Both the position numbers and the translations under genes were made by a program. From assembly GCA_002701845.1 (NCBI GenBank), contig NZXG01000050.1, forward strand, positions 124,001 through 188,000: DNA of 64,000 nucleotides, written 5' to 3'. The stretch's first letter is position 1. Each line of letters starts with the position of its first letter. This stretch comes from Pseudomonadales bacterium. Lineage in GTDB: Bacteria > Pseudomonadota > Gammaproteobacteria > Pseudomonadales > Ketobacteraceae. This document shows positions 18,742 to 28,103 of this stretch, one piece after another. The notes under the pieces were generated by a model that ran no database searches, was not told the origin of the DNA, and saw only the letters and a list, made by a program, of their open reading frames with translations.

Positions 18742-19419
18742 TCAATGCTGAAGCTGGGTTATCAGGGTCCAGACACCAAATCCCATCAGCAGCAGCGCCG
18801 CGGCGGCCCGGGTGGCGGCGGCGCGGGCAAAGCCCGCCAGCACATGGGTAAAGCTGCCGATGCTCACCATGGCGGGCACGGTACCGCAGCCGAAAGCCAC
18901 CATCAATAAGGCGCCCCGACCGGCGCCGCCGGCCCCCAGGGACCAGGTCAGGGCGCTGTAAACCAGGCCACAGGGTAACCAGCCCCAGAGAAAACCCAAT
19001 GCCAGCGCCTTGCCGGGATGGTCCACTGGAATGAAGTGTCGGGTGAGAGGGGCGATGCGTTTCCAGAGTCGGGCGCCGGCCCGTTCCAGCCGGTTCAGTA
19101 CCTTCCACCAGCCGCTGATATAGAACCCCAGCAGAATCATCATAATCCCGGCAAATAAGCGCAGGTACGAGGGGCCATGCCCCGGCAGTCGTTGCTCCAA
19201 GCTGGCGCCGGCCAGGCCCGCCAGGGCACCGGCGCAGGCGTAGGCGGTCAACCGTCCACTGCTGTAGAGCAGCTGGTAGCCCAGCCCCTGCCAGCGATGG
19301 TTGCCGGGGGCGGTGGCGGTGGCCAGGGCGGTGCTAATGCCGCCGCACATGCCCACGCAATGCAGGCTGCCCATGAATCCCACCGCCAGGGCGGCTGTCA
19401 GGTCCTGCGTCAGAGTCAA
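18742..19419 (-). CDS. TauE/SafE-like membrane protein of the cbb3 assembly cluster
   Basis: The 225-residue protein has about six hydrophobic helices and begins with a MGSLHCVGMCGGI segment, whose Cys-Met-Cys pattern is typical of the COG2836 family found behind ccoS. A second helix carries FLWGWLPCGLVYS. These proteins are annotated as sulfite exporter-like, but their location next to copper-handling cbb3 assembly genes suggests a metal-related role in oxidase maturation. That role is inference. The start overlaps the ccoS stop by four bases, so the two are translationally coupled. Confidence 0.88.
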   Translation of the reverse strand: MTLTQDLTAALAVGFMGSLHCVGMCGGISTALATATAPGNHRWQGLGYQLLYSSGRLTAYACAGALAGLAGASLEQRLPGHGPSYLRLFAGIMMILLGFYISGWWKVLNRLERAGARLWKRIAPLTRHFIPVDHPGKALALGFLWGWLPCGLVYSALTWSLGAGGAGRGALLMVAFGCGTVPAMVSIGSFTHVLAGFARAAATRAAAALLLMGFGVWTLITQLQH

Positions 19420-19658
19420 GGTTTGGGGTCCTTTGTCCTGGTGTTGCCGGATGCCTCGGCCGGCGATGCTTCGGTTGCTGCATGGTCTGGTCCGGGTGGG
19501 TCGGCAGTCGCGGTTGGGTCATCCTCTTCAAACAGCACCCGGCTGGCTTCCCGGTCCAGATCCTCGAACTGATCGTTGCGCACGGCCCAGAAAAACGCTG
19601 CCACTGCCACCCCCAGCAGCACCAGGGCCAGGGGAATCAGCAGGTAGATTATGTCCAT
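19416..19658 (-). CDS. ccoS: cbb3 oxidase maturation protein CcoS
   Basis: An 80-residue single-span protein: an N-terminal membrane helix (residues 2-27), then FWAVRNDQFEDLDREASRVLF, the family signature, and an acidic cytoplasmic tail. CcoS is needed to insert heme and copper into the CcoN subunit. The tail here is longer than in many relatives (about 35 residues, rich in Asp, Glu and Pro). The gene overlaps ccoI by ten bases and the TauE/SafE-like gene by four. Confidence 0.93.
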   Translation of the reverse strand: MDIIYLLIPLALVLLGVAVAAFFWAVRNDQFEDLDREASRVLFEEDDPTATADPPGPDHAATEASPAEASGNTRTKDPKP

Positions 19659-22150
19659 GATTCGGCCTCCGATCCGGGTTGGCGCGGGGCATGATCCTGC
19701 GTGGTGGCGATCCGACCGGATCCGGTCTGGGGGGAGGAGGCGCCCCGGTTCAGGCGCATGGCATTGAGTACCACCAGCAGGGAGCTGGCGGACATGCCCA
19801 ACGCACTGGCCCAGGGGGGAATAAAGCCGGCCGCCGCCAGGGGCAGGGCCAGCAGATTGTAGCCAATGGCCCAGGCCAGGTTCTGACGGATAATGCGGTA
19901 GGTTTTCGCCACCAGCTCCAGTACTGCGGCCAGAGGCTGCAGGCTCTGGCTCAACAGCACCGCATCGGCGGCAATCTGCGCCAGATCGGTGGCCCCGGCC
20001 ACTGCGACGGACACGTCCGCCCCCGCCAGTACCGGAGCATCATTGAGTCCGTCACCGATCATCAATACCCGGGCCCCGCTTTGCTGCAGATTGCGAATAG
20101 CCGCCAGTTTCTGCTCCGGAGTGACATTGCTCACCACCGCGTCAATGCCCAGATCGGCGGCCAGCTGCTGGGGATGACCGCTGCTGTCGCCACTGAGGAT
20201 GTGACAGCGCTTGCCCGCCCGCTGCAGATGCCGGATCAGGCTGGGGGCATCCGGGCGCACTTCATCCTCCACTCTGAACCAGGCCAGGGGCTGCTCCGGG
20301 GTGGCCAGCAGGACCCATTGACCTGCGGCTGCAGGGGGCTGTAGCGACGCCTCCGGCCAGGCGAACTCCGCCTTGCCCAGGCGCAGCCGACGGTGCTCCC
20401 AATAACCTTCCACCCCGGCATTGGCCACGATCCGGGGCTGGTCGATCCGTGCCGGGATGAGATTGGGCAACTGTTGAAAGGCCCGCGCCAAAGGATGCTC
20501 GGAGCCGGCCTCCAATCCCGCCGCCAGTGCCAGGGCCTGGTCTGCGTTCAGTTGCCCCAGAGGGACAGTCTGTTGCAGCCGGAAGCTACCGAGGGTCAGG
20601 GTGCCGGTCTTGTCAAACACCACATCGGTAATCTCCCGCAGTGCCTCCACCGTGTGAGGGCGGGTGGGGAGAAAACCCAGTTGCGCCAGACGTGCGGTGG
20701 CGGCGGTGATGGCTGCCGGCGTGGCCAGGGACAGGGCGCAGGGACAGGTCACCACCAGCACCGACAGCATGATCCAGAAGGCATCCTGAGGTGAACGCCA
20801 GCTCCAGTACAGATAAACCAGACTGGCGATGATCAGTACCGCCAGTACAAAGCCCGAGGCAATCCGATCCGCCAGCAGGAAGGTGGCGGGTTTTTCCGCC
20901 TGGGCCCGTTCCAGCAATCGCTTGAGTGCCGACAGAGTGCTGTCCTTGCTGGCGTGGGTGACGCGGATTTCCAGCGGCTGTTCCACATTCAGACTGCCAC
21001 CGATGACCGCGTCCCCGGGGGCTTTGCCCCGGGGCAGATGCTCGCCGGTGAGCATGGCCTCGCTGACTGCGCTGTCGCCGCTGACGATATCACCGTCAGC
21101 GGGAATGGTTTCCCCCGGTTTCACCAGCACCCGATCCCCCGGTTGCAGCTTTTCCGCCGGCAGTAGCCGTATGGCTCCATCAGTGCCCAGTACCCGGGCG
21201 GTTTGCAGAGTGCTGTGGGAAAGGCGTAGCGAAGTCTGCTGGGAGCGGTGGCGGGCCCGCATCTCCAGGTAGCGGCCCACCAGCAGAAAGAACACAAACA
21301 TGCAGACGGAATCGAAATAGACTTCGGGGCCGCCAACAAGCGTCGCCCAGAGACTGGAAAAATAGGCAAAACACAGGGCCAGGGCCACCGGTACGTCCAT
21401 GCTCAAATGGCGGCTGCGCAGGCTGCGTATCGCGCCCTGCAGAAAAGGCATACCGGAATAAAAGAACACCGGCGTCGCCACCAGCGCACTCACCCAGCGC
21501 AGAAACTGCTCGTGGGCCGGTTCGATCCCGGCAAAGGCGCCCATATACAGGCCCACCGCATACATCATCACCTGCATGGCTCCCAGTCCGGCCACGCCAA
21601 TGCGGATCAGCGCCTGCTTGTTCTCCTGGCGCATGGCCTGTTCCTGCTGCAGGGGGCTGTAGGGCTCGGCTTTATAGCCCACCCGGGCGATGGCTTTGAT
21701 AATGGCGCTGAGGCTGGTCTGCTGCGGGTCCCAGCTCACCAGTGCCAGATGGCTGCTCATATTGACATGGGCGCGGGTGACGCCGGGCGTCTGACTCAAT
21801 TGCTTTTCGATTAACCAGACGCAGGCAGCACAGGTGATACCTGTGAGCAGCAGGGTAATTTCCTGCTGGCCGGCTTCCCCGGCGATGACAAAACTTTCCT
21901 GCAGGACGGGATCGTCCCACTGGGCAAGACCATCAAGAAACTCCGGCACCAGATCGGCGCTGGGCAGCACGCCTGGCGGGCACTCGGCACGCCGCTGATA
22001 ATAGGATTCCATGCCCATGGCGACGATGGTTTCCGCCACCGCCTGACAGCCGGGGCAGCACATGGCACGGGGTGCACCCAGAATAGTCACCGGGTAGTGA
22101 TCGCCGGGGACCACTGGCAGGCCGCAATGATAGCAGGCTTGCTCTGACAT
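19649..22150 (-). CDS. ccoI: copper-exporting P-type ATPase CcoI (cbb3 assembly)
   Basis: The 833-residue P1B-type ATPase supplies copper for cbb3 oxidase assembly. An N-terminal cysteine-rich zinc-ribbon-like region (CYHCG, then CCPGC) precedes a heavy-metal-associated domain with GITCAAC near residue 105. Eight membrane helices follow with the CPC ion motif (CPCALSLATP, about 467), the phosphorylation site DKTGTLT (about 511) and a hinge GDGLNDAPVL. No motif is missing. The start overlaps the ccoH stop (TGATG). Its place in a ccoGHIS order separates it from the homeostatic copper exporter CopA. Confidence 0.95.
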   Translation of the reverse strand: MSEQACYHCGLPVVPGDHYPVTILGAPRAMCCPGCQAVAETIVAMGMESYYQRRAECPPGVLPSADLVPEFLDGLAQWDDPVLQESFVIAGEAGQQEITLLLTGITCAACVWLIEKQLSQTPGVTRAHVNMSSHLALVSWDPQQTSLSAIIKAIARVGYKAEPYSPLQQEQAMRQENKQALIRIGVAGLGAMQVMMYAVGLYMGAFAGIEPAHEQFLRWVSALVATPVFFYSGMPFLQGAIRSLRSRHLSMDVPVALALCFAYFSSLWATLVGGPEVYFDSVCMFVFFLLVGRYLEMRARHRSQQTSLRLSHSTLQTARVLGTDGAIRLLPAEKLQPGDRVLVKPGETIPADGDIVSGDSAVSEAMLTGEHLPRGKAPGDAVIGGSLNVEQPLEIRVTHASKDSTLSALKRLLERAQAEKPATFLLADRIASGFVLAVLIIASLVYLYWSWRSPQDAFWIMLSVLVVTCPCALSLATPAAITAATARLAQLGFLPTRPHTVEALREITDVVFDKTGTLTLGSFRLQQTVPLGQLNADQALALAAGLEAGSEHPLARAFQQLPNLIPARIDQPRIVANAGVEGYWEHRRLRLGKAEFAWPEASLQPPAAAGQWVLLATPEQPLAWFRVEDEVRPDAPSLIRHLQRAGKRCHILSGDSSGHPQQLAADLGIDAVVSNVTPEQKLAAIRNLQQSGARVLMIGDGLNDAPVLAGADVSVAVAGATDLAQIAADAVLLSQSLQPLAAVLELVAKTYRIIRQNLAWAIGYNLLALPLAAAGFIPPWASALGMSASSLLVVLNAMRLNRGASSPQTGSGRIATTQDHAPRQPGSEAESWT

Positions 22151-22656
22151 CAGCCGTGAGGCGTCAGGGCCTGCTGACGGATGGGGTTACTGAAGTTGAT
22201 GCGGGATTCAATTTCCCAATCCTGGCCGGGGGCGGTCAACAACAGGTAGTAAAGCCCCTGGGGCTGGAAGTCCAGGCGGGTGTAAAAGCGGTCGCCGGGG
22301 GCTTTGTACAGCTGCACCACATGATCCTTCTGTTCCAGGGTAGGGTGGAAAAAATGTAACGTCAGTTCCGAAGCCTGGCGGGTGTCCAGATTGCGGGTGT
22401 CCACGAACAGTTCCCGGGAGTCGGAGTCCAGGGTCAGACTGGCCTGGATACCCAGGTCCCGTGCTTTCTGTTGCTTGTCCAGGCGTTGGTTGATGGCCAG
22501 GCCGTCTTTGTACCAGTCTTTTCGAACCAGGGAGTCTTTACCGCCCACCGCCAGATTGATCATCACCACGCCCATGATTACTGAACTGAGCGGGATCGCA
22601 ATCAGGAACCAGGGCCAGAACTGTCGAAACCAGGGTTTGGAATCTGTATGCGTCAT
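22150..22656 (-). CDS. ccoH: cbb3 assembly protein CcoH (FixH family)
   Basis: A 168-residue protein with one N-terminal membrane helix (residues about 12-33, FWPWFLIAIPLSSVIMGVVM) and a periplasmic beta-sandwich domain. The sequence YKDGLAINQRLDKQQKARDLG just after the helix is the FixH signature (only part is quoted). CcoH stays bound to the assembling oxidase and is needed for its stability. It lies 10 bases after ccoG and overlaps ccoI, consistent with one transcript. Confidence 0.93.
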   Translation of the reverse strand: MTHTDSKPWFRQFWPWFLIAIPLSSVIMGVVMINLAVGGKDSLVRKDWYKDGLAINQRLDKQQKARDLGIQASLTLDSDSRELFVDTRNLDTRQASELTLHFFHPTLEQKDHVVQLYKAPGDRFYTRLDFQPQGLYYLLLTAPGQDWEIESRINFSNPIRQQALTPHG

Positions 22657-22666
22657 AACGGACTCA

Positions 22667-24073
22667 TCACCTGCGTGGGCTGAGGAAGCGGCTGTCTTCA
22701 GTCACCTGTTGTTCCGGGTGACTCAGGGATTGGACCGTGAAATAGACGGTTTGGTTTCGCTGTTCCAGGTTATCCGGATCCATTTCCAGGGTCACCGCCA
22801 CGGTCAGCAGTTCTCCGGGCAGGGTATCGATTTTCTCCGGCAGATGTACGATAACATCCTCCAGGCCACTGACCTCCAGGCTGTATTCCTGCGGTTCCTG
22901 ACTCTTGTTCATCACCTTCAGGGTGTAGGTATTCTCGATATTGCCTTGCCAGTTTTCCCGGTACAGGGCGTTGCGGTCACGGATAATGTCCAGCTCCAGG
23001 GGCACCCGGGCAAAAACGAAGGAGAGGAACACCACGATCATCAGACTCAACATCACGCCGTAACCAATGAGGCGGGGCCGCAGTATCCGGCTTTGCTTGC
23101 CCTCCACGGCATTTTCGGTGGAGTAACGAATCAGACCGGTGGGATAATTCATTTGTTCCATCACTGCATCGCAGGCGTCCACACAGGCGGCGCAGCCAAT
23201 ACACTCGTATTGCAGGCCATTGCGGATATCAATGCCGGTGGGGCACACCTGCACGCAGAGCTGACAGTTAATACAGTCCCCCAAACCCAATGCCTGTGGA
23301 TCAGCGGTTTTCTTGCGGGAGCCCCGGGGTTCACCCCGGTTTTCGTCGTAGGTGACGATCAGGGTGTCGCGATCGAACATCACACTCTGGAAGCGGGCAT
23401 AGGGGCACATGTACATGCACACCTGTTCCCGCATCCAGCCGGCGTTGGTGTAAGTGGCCATGGTGAAGAAAAAAATCCAGAACGCCGCCCACCCGGAAAT
23501 ATTCAGATAAAACAGATCAAACCAGAGCTCCCGCACCGGCATAAAATAGCCCACAAAGGTGAAACCGGTCCAGAACGCCAGCGCCAGCCACAGGCTATGC
23601 TTGGAAAATTTTTTGCGGAACTTGGTGAATGACATGGGCTGCGCATCCAGTTTGATGCGCTGGTTGCGATCCCCTTCGGTGATGTACTCAATCCACATGA
23701 AAAAGGTGGTCCAGACCGTTTGCGGGCAGGTGTAACCGCACCAGACCCGACCGGCCAATACCGTAATAAAGAACAGGCTGAAGGCAGCAATTATCAGCAG
23801 CCAGGAAAGATAAAGGAAATCCTGCGGCCAGAAGGTGAACCAAAAAATATAAAACTTACGTTGGGGTAGATCGAACAGGATGGCCTGACGTCCATCCCAG
23901 GCGAGCCAGGGCCCGAGAAAGTAAACGCCCAGTGTCAGCCAGATGGTGAGAACCCGCAGCTTCTGAAAGTAGCCGGTGGGATGACGCTGATAAATCTTTT
24001 CCCGCTTTTTATACAGATCGGAGCCGTTGCCTGGATCGTTCTGTTTAACCGCGATTTTTGCCGAATCTGTCAT
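22667..24073 (-). CDS. ccoG: cbb3 assembly ferredoxin CcoG
   Basis: The 468-residue membrane protein has an N-terminal cytoplasmic tail, membrane helices between about 37 and 220, a double 4Fe-4S ferredoxin domain (CINCQLCVQVCPTGID and CIGCAACVDACD, about residues 260-300), a further helix, and an extracytoplasmic IgG-like FixG C-terminal domain (about 355-468). CcoG reduces Cu(II) to Cu(I) for cbb3 oxidase biogenesis. All eight cluster cysteines are present. A 75-base gap with a possible weak hairpin separates it from ccoP. Confidence 0.95.
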   Translation of the reverse strand: MTDSAKIAVKQNDPGNGSDLYKKREKIYQRHPTGYFQKLRVLTIWLTLGVYFLGPWLAWDGRQAILFDLPQRKFYIFWFTFWPQDFLYLSWLLIIAAFSLFFITVLAGRVWCGYTCPQTVWTTFFMWIEYITEGDRNQRIKLDAQPMSFTKFRKKFSKHSLWLALAFWTGFTFVGYFMPVRELWFDLFYLNISGWAAFWIFFFTMATYTNAGWMREQVCMYMCPYARFQSVMFDRDTLIVTYDENRGEPRGSRKKTADPQALGLGDCINCQLCVQVCPTGIDIRNGLQYECIGCAACVDACDAVMEQMNYPTGLIRYSTENAVEGKQSRILRPRLIGYGVMLSLMIVVFLSFVFARVPLELDIIRDRNALYRENWQGNIENTYTLKVMNKSQEPQEYSLEVSGLEDVIVHLPEKIDTLPGELLTVAVTLEMDPDNLEQRNQTVYFTVQSLSHPEQQVTEDSRFLSPRR

Positions 24074-24113
24074 GGAAAGACTACCTGCTCACTGCGAAGA
24101 GCGGTGGGAAAGG

Positions 24114-24137
24114 GGCGGCCCGGTGACAGCGGCCACC
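24114..24137 (-). terminator. weak hairpin between ccoP and ccoG
   Basis: Read on the minus strand, GGTGGCC at 24137-24131 can pair with GGCCGCC at 24120-24114 (one G-U pair), followed by CCTTTCCC. It may reduce read-through from the structural genes into ccoG or be an mRNA-processing hairpin. The T-run is poor. Confidence 0.3.
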
Positions 24138-24148
24138 CCCGGTTAAGC

Positions 24149-25048
24149 TTAGTTGCTAAGACTGTAGACGTAAGCGGACAGCACATGGATCTTCTCAGGG
24201 CTGAGTTGATCCTTGAACGACGGCATTTTGCCCTGGCGACCCTGGTTCAGGGTTTCCATAATGGTGCTTTCGCTGCCGCCGTAGAGCCAGGTGTCATCGG
24301 TGAGGTTGGGTGCCCCCAGCATCTGATTGCCCTTGCCGTCGGCGCCGTGACAGGCGGCACACATCATAGTGAATTTCTCTTTGCCCGCTTCGGCATCACC
24401 GGAGCCACTGCGGCCGCTCAGGCTTAGCACATAGGCCGTCACGTTCTCCACACCATTTTCACCCAGGGCCGGCCCCAGGGCGGGCATCTGCCCGGCGCGG
24501 CCGTTGATCAGGGTTTGCTTGATCTTCTCGGGGCTGCCGCCATAAAGCCAGTCGTCATCGGTAAGATTGGGATAGCCCATATTGCCGCGGGCATCGGAAC
24601 CGTGACAGGTGGCGCAGTTGTTGCCGAACAGGCGTTGCCCGGTTTTCATCACCTCGGCATTACCCGCCAGTTCCGCCATGGGCACCTGAGCCCATTCCTC
24701 GAACAATCGGTTGTAGCGGTTGTCCGCCTTTTCCACTTCGGTTTCCCACTGGCCGGTGGACGTCCAGCCCAGCAGGCCCTTGGCATCACCCCAGCCCGGA
24801 TACAGGGTAAGGTAGATGAAGGCAAAGGCAATGGTCAGATAGAAAAGGTTCAACCACCAGCGGGGCAGGGGGTTGTTCAGTTCCTCGATGCCATCGAAAG
24901 AGTGGCCCAGGGATTCCCCTTCGGCGACACTGTCTTCCGGCCGTTTGCGGGTCCACCACAGCAGCCACAGGCAGCCCAGCAGGTTGATCACCACAATGGC
25001 GATGATGGCGCCATTGACCCAGCCTTGCGTAAATTCAGTTTCGTTCAT
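24149..25048 (-). CDS. ccoP: cytochrome cbb3 oxidase subunit III CcoP (diheme c)
   Basis: The 299-residue subunit has membrane helices at about 12-32 and 57-77, then two c-type heme domains with CATCH (about residue 149) and CAACH (about 230), each followed by a later Met-containing loop. It carries electrons from soluble cytochrome c into the CcoO/CcoN core. Length and heme count are those of standard CcoP. The start overlaps the ccoQ stop by four bases (ATGA). It is the last structural gene of the ccoNOQP set. Confidence 0.96.
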   Translation of the reverse strand: MNETEFTQGWVNGAIIAIVVINLLGCLWLLWWTRKRPEDSVAEGESLGHSFDGIEELNNPLPRWWLNLFYLTIAFAFIYLTLYPGWGDAKGLLGWTSTGQWETEVEKADNRYNRLFEEWAQVPMAELAGNAEVMKTGQRLFGNNCATCHGSDARGNMGYPNLTDDDWLYGGSPEKIKQTLINGRAGQMPALGPALGENGVENVTAYVLSLSGRSGSGDAEAGKEKFTMMCAACHGADGKGNQMLGAPNLTDDTWLYGGSESTIMETLNQGRQGKMPSFKDQLSPEKIHVLSAYVYSLSN

Positions 25049-25242
25049 TGTCTGTCTCCATGCCCTTGGTCATCGTGCCTCAGGGTATTTTCATGTTTGG
25101 CTTCGTCTTCATCCGCGAACGGCAGATTGGCCGCTTCCTCAAACTTCTTTTTGCGGTGTGCGCTGAAAGTCCAGATACACACGCCGATGAAAGCGGCGAA
25201 GGCCAATACGGTGGCAATACCTCGCCAGGTGTTAATATCCAT
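25045..25242 (-). CDS. ccoQ: cbb3 oxidase subunit CcoQ
   Basis: A 65-residue single-helix protein (helix at residues 8-27) followed by a basic HRKKKFEEAANLPF segment and an acidic tail, the usual CcoQ (FixQ) form. CcoQ stabilises CcoP in the oxidase complex. It lies six bases after ccoO and overlaps ccoP by four. Confidence 0.93.
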   Translation of the reverse strand: MDINTWRGIATVLAFAAFIGVCIWTFSAHRKKKFEEAANLPFADEDEAKHENTLRHDDQGHGDRQ

Positions 25243-25248
25243 CCTGGG

Positions 25249-25863
25249 TTACCTCTTGACGTCGAGGAAAGTACCCAACCCCTGCAAGTAGGCGATCAAC
25301 GCATCGATCTCTTTTTTCCCTGCAACGGCCTCTTTGGCGCCGGCGATGTCCGCGTCGGTGTAAGGCACGTCAACGGCGCGCAACGCTTTCATCCTGGCAG
25401 CGATGGTTTCCCCGGTGAGGACGTTTTCGTCCAGCCAGGGGAAACCGGGCATGTTGGATTCCGGAACCACGTTGCGTGGATTCATCAGGTGGTCGTAGTG
25501 CCACTGGTCACTGTAGCGGCCACCTACCCGGGCCAGATCCGGGCCGGTGCGTTTGGAGCCCCACAGAAAGGGATGCTCATAGACGTGCTCGCCAGCAACA
25601 CTGTAATGACCATAACGTTCGGTTTCGGCCCGGAACGGACGCACCATCTGCGAATGGCAGGTGTTGCAGCCTTCGCGGATATAGATATCCCGGCCTTCCA
25701 GCTGCAACGCGTTCCAGGGTTCCAGGCCCGCCACCGGTTCGGTGGTCTGCTTCTGGAACAGCAGTGGTACGATTTCAACCAGGCCACCAAAGCTGACCGC
25801 GATCAGCACCAGCACGATCATCAGGCCCACGTTCTTTTCAACGACTTCATGTGTTTTCGCCAT
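25249..25863 (-). CDS. ccoO: cytochrome cbb3 oxidase subunit II CcoO (monoheme c)
   Basis: The 204-residue subunit has one N-terminal membrane helix (about residues 10-32) and a periplasmic c-type heme domain with [12 protein letters not shown] near residue 61. Both are standard for CcoO/FixO. It passes electrons from CcoP to the CcoN heme-copper centre. The ccoN stop is 12 bases upstream and ccoQ follows after six bases. Confidence 0.96.
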   Translation of the reverse strand: MAKTHEVVEKNVGLMIVLVLIAVSFGGLVEIVPLLFQKQTTEPVAGLEPWNALQLEGRDIYIREGCNTCHSQMVRPFRAETERYGHYSVAGEHVYEHPFLWGSKRTGPDLARVGGRYSDQWHYDHLMNPRNVVPESNMPGFPWLDENVLTGETIAARMKALRAVDVPYTDADIAGAKEAVAGKKEIDALIAYLQGLGTFLDVKR

Positions 25864-25875
25864 GGTATATGCTCC

Positions 25876-27303
25876 TTATGCCGGCTGTGCCGCAGTGTTG
25901 TCGGTGGTGGCCGGGGCGCTCATGGTTTTGAACACGTTGTACGCCATCAGCAGCATGCCGCTCAGGAACACCACCCCACCGATCATGCGGACGATGTAGT
26001 AGGGGTAAGTGGCCTTGAGGGCTTCCACAAAGGTGTAGGTAAGGGTGCCGTCGTCATTGACGGCGCGCCACATCAGGCCCTGGGAGATACCCGCCACCCA
26101 CATGGAGGCGATGTACAGCACCGTGCCGATGGTGGCGAGCCAGAAGTGGGTGTTCACCAGGCCCACGCTGTACATTTGCTTTTTGCCATAGAGCCAGGGC
26201 ACCAGCGCATAGAGCGAGCCGATGGAGATCATGGCCACCCAGCCCAGGGCGCCGGAATGCACATGGCCAATGGTCCAGTCGGTATAGTGGGACAGGGCAT
26301 TCACCGTTTTGATGGACATCATGGGGCCTTCGAAGGTGGACATACCATAGAAGGACAGGGCGACGATCAGGAAGCGGATTACCGGATCGTCCCGCAGCTT
26401 TTCCCATGCACCGGAAAGCGTCATGATACCGTTGATCATGCCGCCCCAAGAGGGTGCAAGCAGCACCAGTGAGAACACCATACCCAGGGACTGTGCCCAA
26501 TCAGGCAGCGCGGTGTAATGCAGGTGGTGAGGGCCCGCCCACATGTAAATTGAGATCAAGGCCCAGAAGTGCACGATGGAAAGACGATAGGAGTAAACCG
26601 GGCGCCCCGCCTGCTTGGGTACAAAGTAATACATCATGCCCAGGAAGCCGGCGGTGAGGAAGAACCCTACCGCGTTGTGGCCATACCACCATTGCACCAT
26701 GGCGTCGGTGGCGCCGGGGAAAATGGAATAGGATTTGGTCAGAGTCACCGGAATGGCCAGGCTGTTCACCACGTGCAGCAGGGCAATAGTGATGATGAAG
26801 GCGCCATAGAACCAGTTCGCCACATAAATGTGGGAGGTGGTGCGCTTGGCAATGGTACCGAAAAAGACCACCGCATAGGCCACCCAGACCACGGTGATCA
26901 GAATATCAATGGGCCATTCCAGTTCGGCGTACTCCTTGGAGGTGGTCAGACCCAAAGGCAGAGTGACGGCCGCCAGCAAAATAACCAGCTGCCAGCCCCA
27001 GAACACGAATTTGGCCAGCCCGGGAGCAAACAGTGTGGTCTGACAGGTGCGCTGCACCACATAAAAAGACGTTCCCAGTAGCGCGCATCCACCAAAGGCA
27101 AAAATCACGGCGTTGGTATGCAATGGCCGGAGCCGGCTGTAAGTCAGCCAGGGCAGGTCAAAGTTCAAGGCTGGAAAAGCAAGCTGTGCCGCGATAAATA
27201 CGCCCACAGCCATACCTACGATGCCCCAGACGACGGTCATGACCGTAAATTGCTTTACGACCCCGTACTCGTATTGCGGCGTTGCAGCTTGGCTAGTGCT
27301 CAT
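25876..27303 (-). CDS. ccoN: cytochrome cbb3 oxidase subunit I CcoN
   Basis: The 475-residue catalytic subunit has 12 predicted membrane helices, with histidines in [29 protein letters not shown] and [17 protein letters not shown] that match heme b, heme b3 and CuB ligands. It reduces oxygen to water at low oxygen tension and pumps protons. The open frame extends to 27432, but the ATG at 27303 ([10 protein letters not shown]) is chosen because AGGAAAG lies just upstream and the extra 43 residues are unlike the family. An ANR/FNR-type promoter lies about 85-135 bases upstream. Confidence 0.96.
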   Translation of the reverse strand: MSTSQAATPQYEYGVVKQFTVMTVVWGIVGMAVGVFIAAQLAFPALNFDLPWLTYSRLRPLHTNAVIFAFGGCALLGTSFYVVQRTCQTTLFAPGLAKFVFWGWQLVILLAAVTLPLGLTTSKEYAELEWPIDILITVVWVAYAVVFFGTIAKRTTSHIYVANWFYGAFIITIALLHVVNSLAIPVTLTKSYSIFPGATDAMVQWWYGHNAVGFFLTAGFLGMMYYFVPKQAGRPVYSYRLSIVHFWALISIYMWAGPHHLHYTALPDWAQSLGMVFSLVLLAPSWGGMINGIMTLSGAWEKLRDDPVIRFLIVALSFYGMSTFEGPMMSIKTVNALSHYTDWTIGHVHSGALGWVAMISIGSLYALVPWLYGKKQMYSVGLVNTHFWLATIGTVLYIASMWVAGISQGLMWRAVNDDGTLTYTFVEALKATYPYYIVRMIGGVVFLSGMLLMAYNVFKTMSAPATTDNTAAQPA

Positions 27304-27396
27304 TGAGTGTCTTTCCTGTGTTGAGTGATTGAACACACGGTTACTACGGTTTCTCTCAGTGGAGTGGAACAGGCCATCAATCCAATGGCAGGTTGA

Positions 27397-27437
27397 ATTA
27401 TAGAAGCGCTCGGTTGGTCGTTGTTGATACAAGTCAA
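27397..27437 (-). promoter_or_regulatory. ANR/FNR box and -10 element for ccoNOQP
   Basis: The plus strand reads TTGAT-ACAA-GTCAA at 27424-27437, one mismatch from the FNR/ANR consensus TTGATnnnnATCAA. A perfect minus-strand TATAAT lies at 27402-27397. With a transcription start near 27389-27390, the box is centred about 41 bases upstream, the class II activator position. This predicts oxygen-limited induction of the oxidase operon, as for the ANR-dependent cco operon of Pseudomonas. The leader would be about 86 bases. Confidence 0.78.
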
Positions 27438-27481
27438 GTAAGGAAAAGCCTTCCGCATAGGGCCTGTATTGGACTTTAGTC

Positions 27482-27529
27482 GGACCTTATATGGTGCGAC
27501 TTCGAATGAACAAGGTCCAAACTGGTGCA
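27482..27529 (+). promoter_or_regulatory. two NtrC-like enhancer sites upstream of glnK
   Basis: Against the NtrC consensus TGCACYAWWWTGGTGCA, the 17-mer at 27482-27498 keeps the right half TGGTGC, and the one at 27513-27529 keeps TGGTGCA plus several left-half positions (about 12-13 of 17 each). Their centres are 31 bases apart, three helical turns, and lie about 97 and 128 bases ahead of the predicted start. That is close to the arrangement of the paired NtrC sites at E. coli glnAp2. Confidence 0.6.
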
Positions 27530-27591
27530 TTATCAATGCTTTCTTCCTGTTGAAAAACGCTAAGCGTTTGAATTTGCAAGTACTTAATGTC

Positions 27592-27607
27592 TGGCCCAAA
27601 ATCTGCA
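27592..27607 (+). promoter_or_regulatory. sigma-54-type promoter for glnK-amtB
   Basis: TGGCCC-AAAATC-TGCA matches the -24/-12 consensus TGGCAC-N5-TTGC with GG and GC at the required 10-base spacing. Transcription would begin near 27618, giving a leader of about 77 bases to the glnK ATG. Together with the upstream NtrC-like sites this predicts nitrogen-limited expression. Confidence 0.62.
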
Positions 27608-27628
27608 TGCCCATATTTGGTGCGCTAG

Positions 27629-28033
<405 letters not shown>

Positions 28034-28103
28034 CGCGCTGTAAACGGCCGCCACCGGCTGTTAATCAAAGTAAAAATAAGGCCAAGTATTAGGGGAGTTC
28101 TTA

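Noticed and set aside
23181-23632. Plus-strand open frame of 416 codons across ccoG
   Set aside because: It is fully antisense to ccoG, which has all its ferredoxin motifs; the frame is a shadow.
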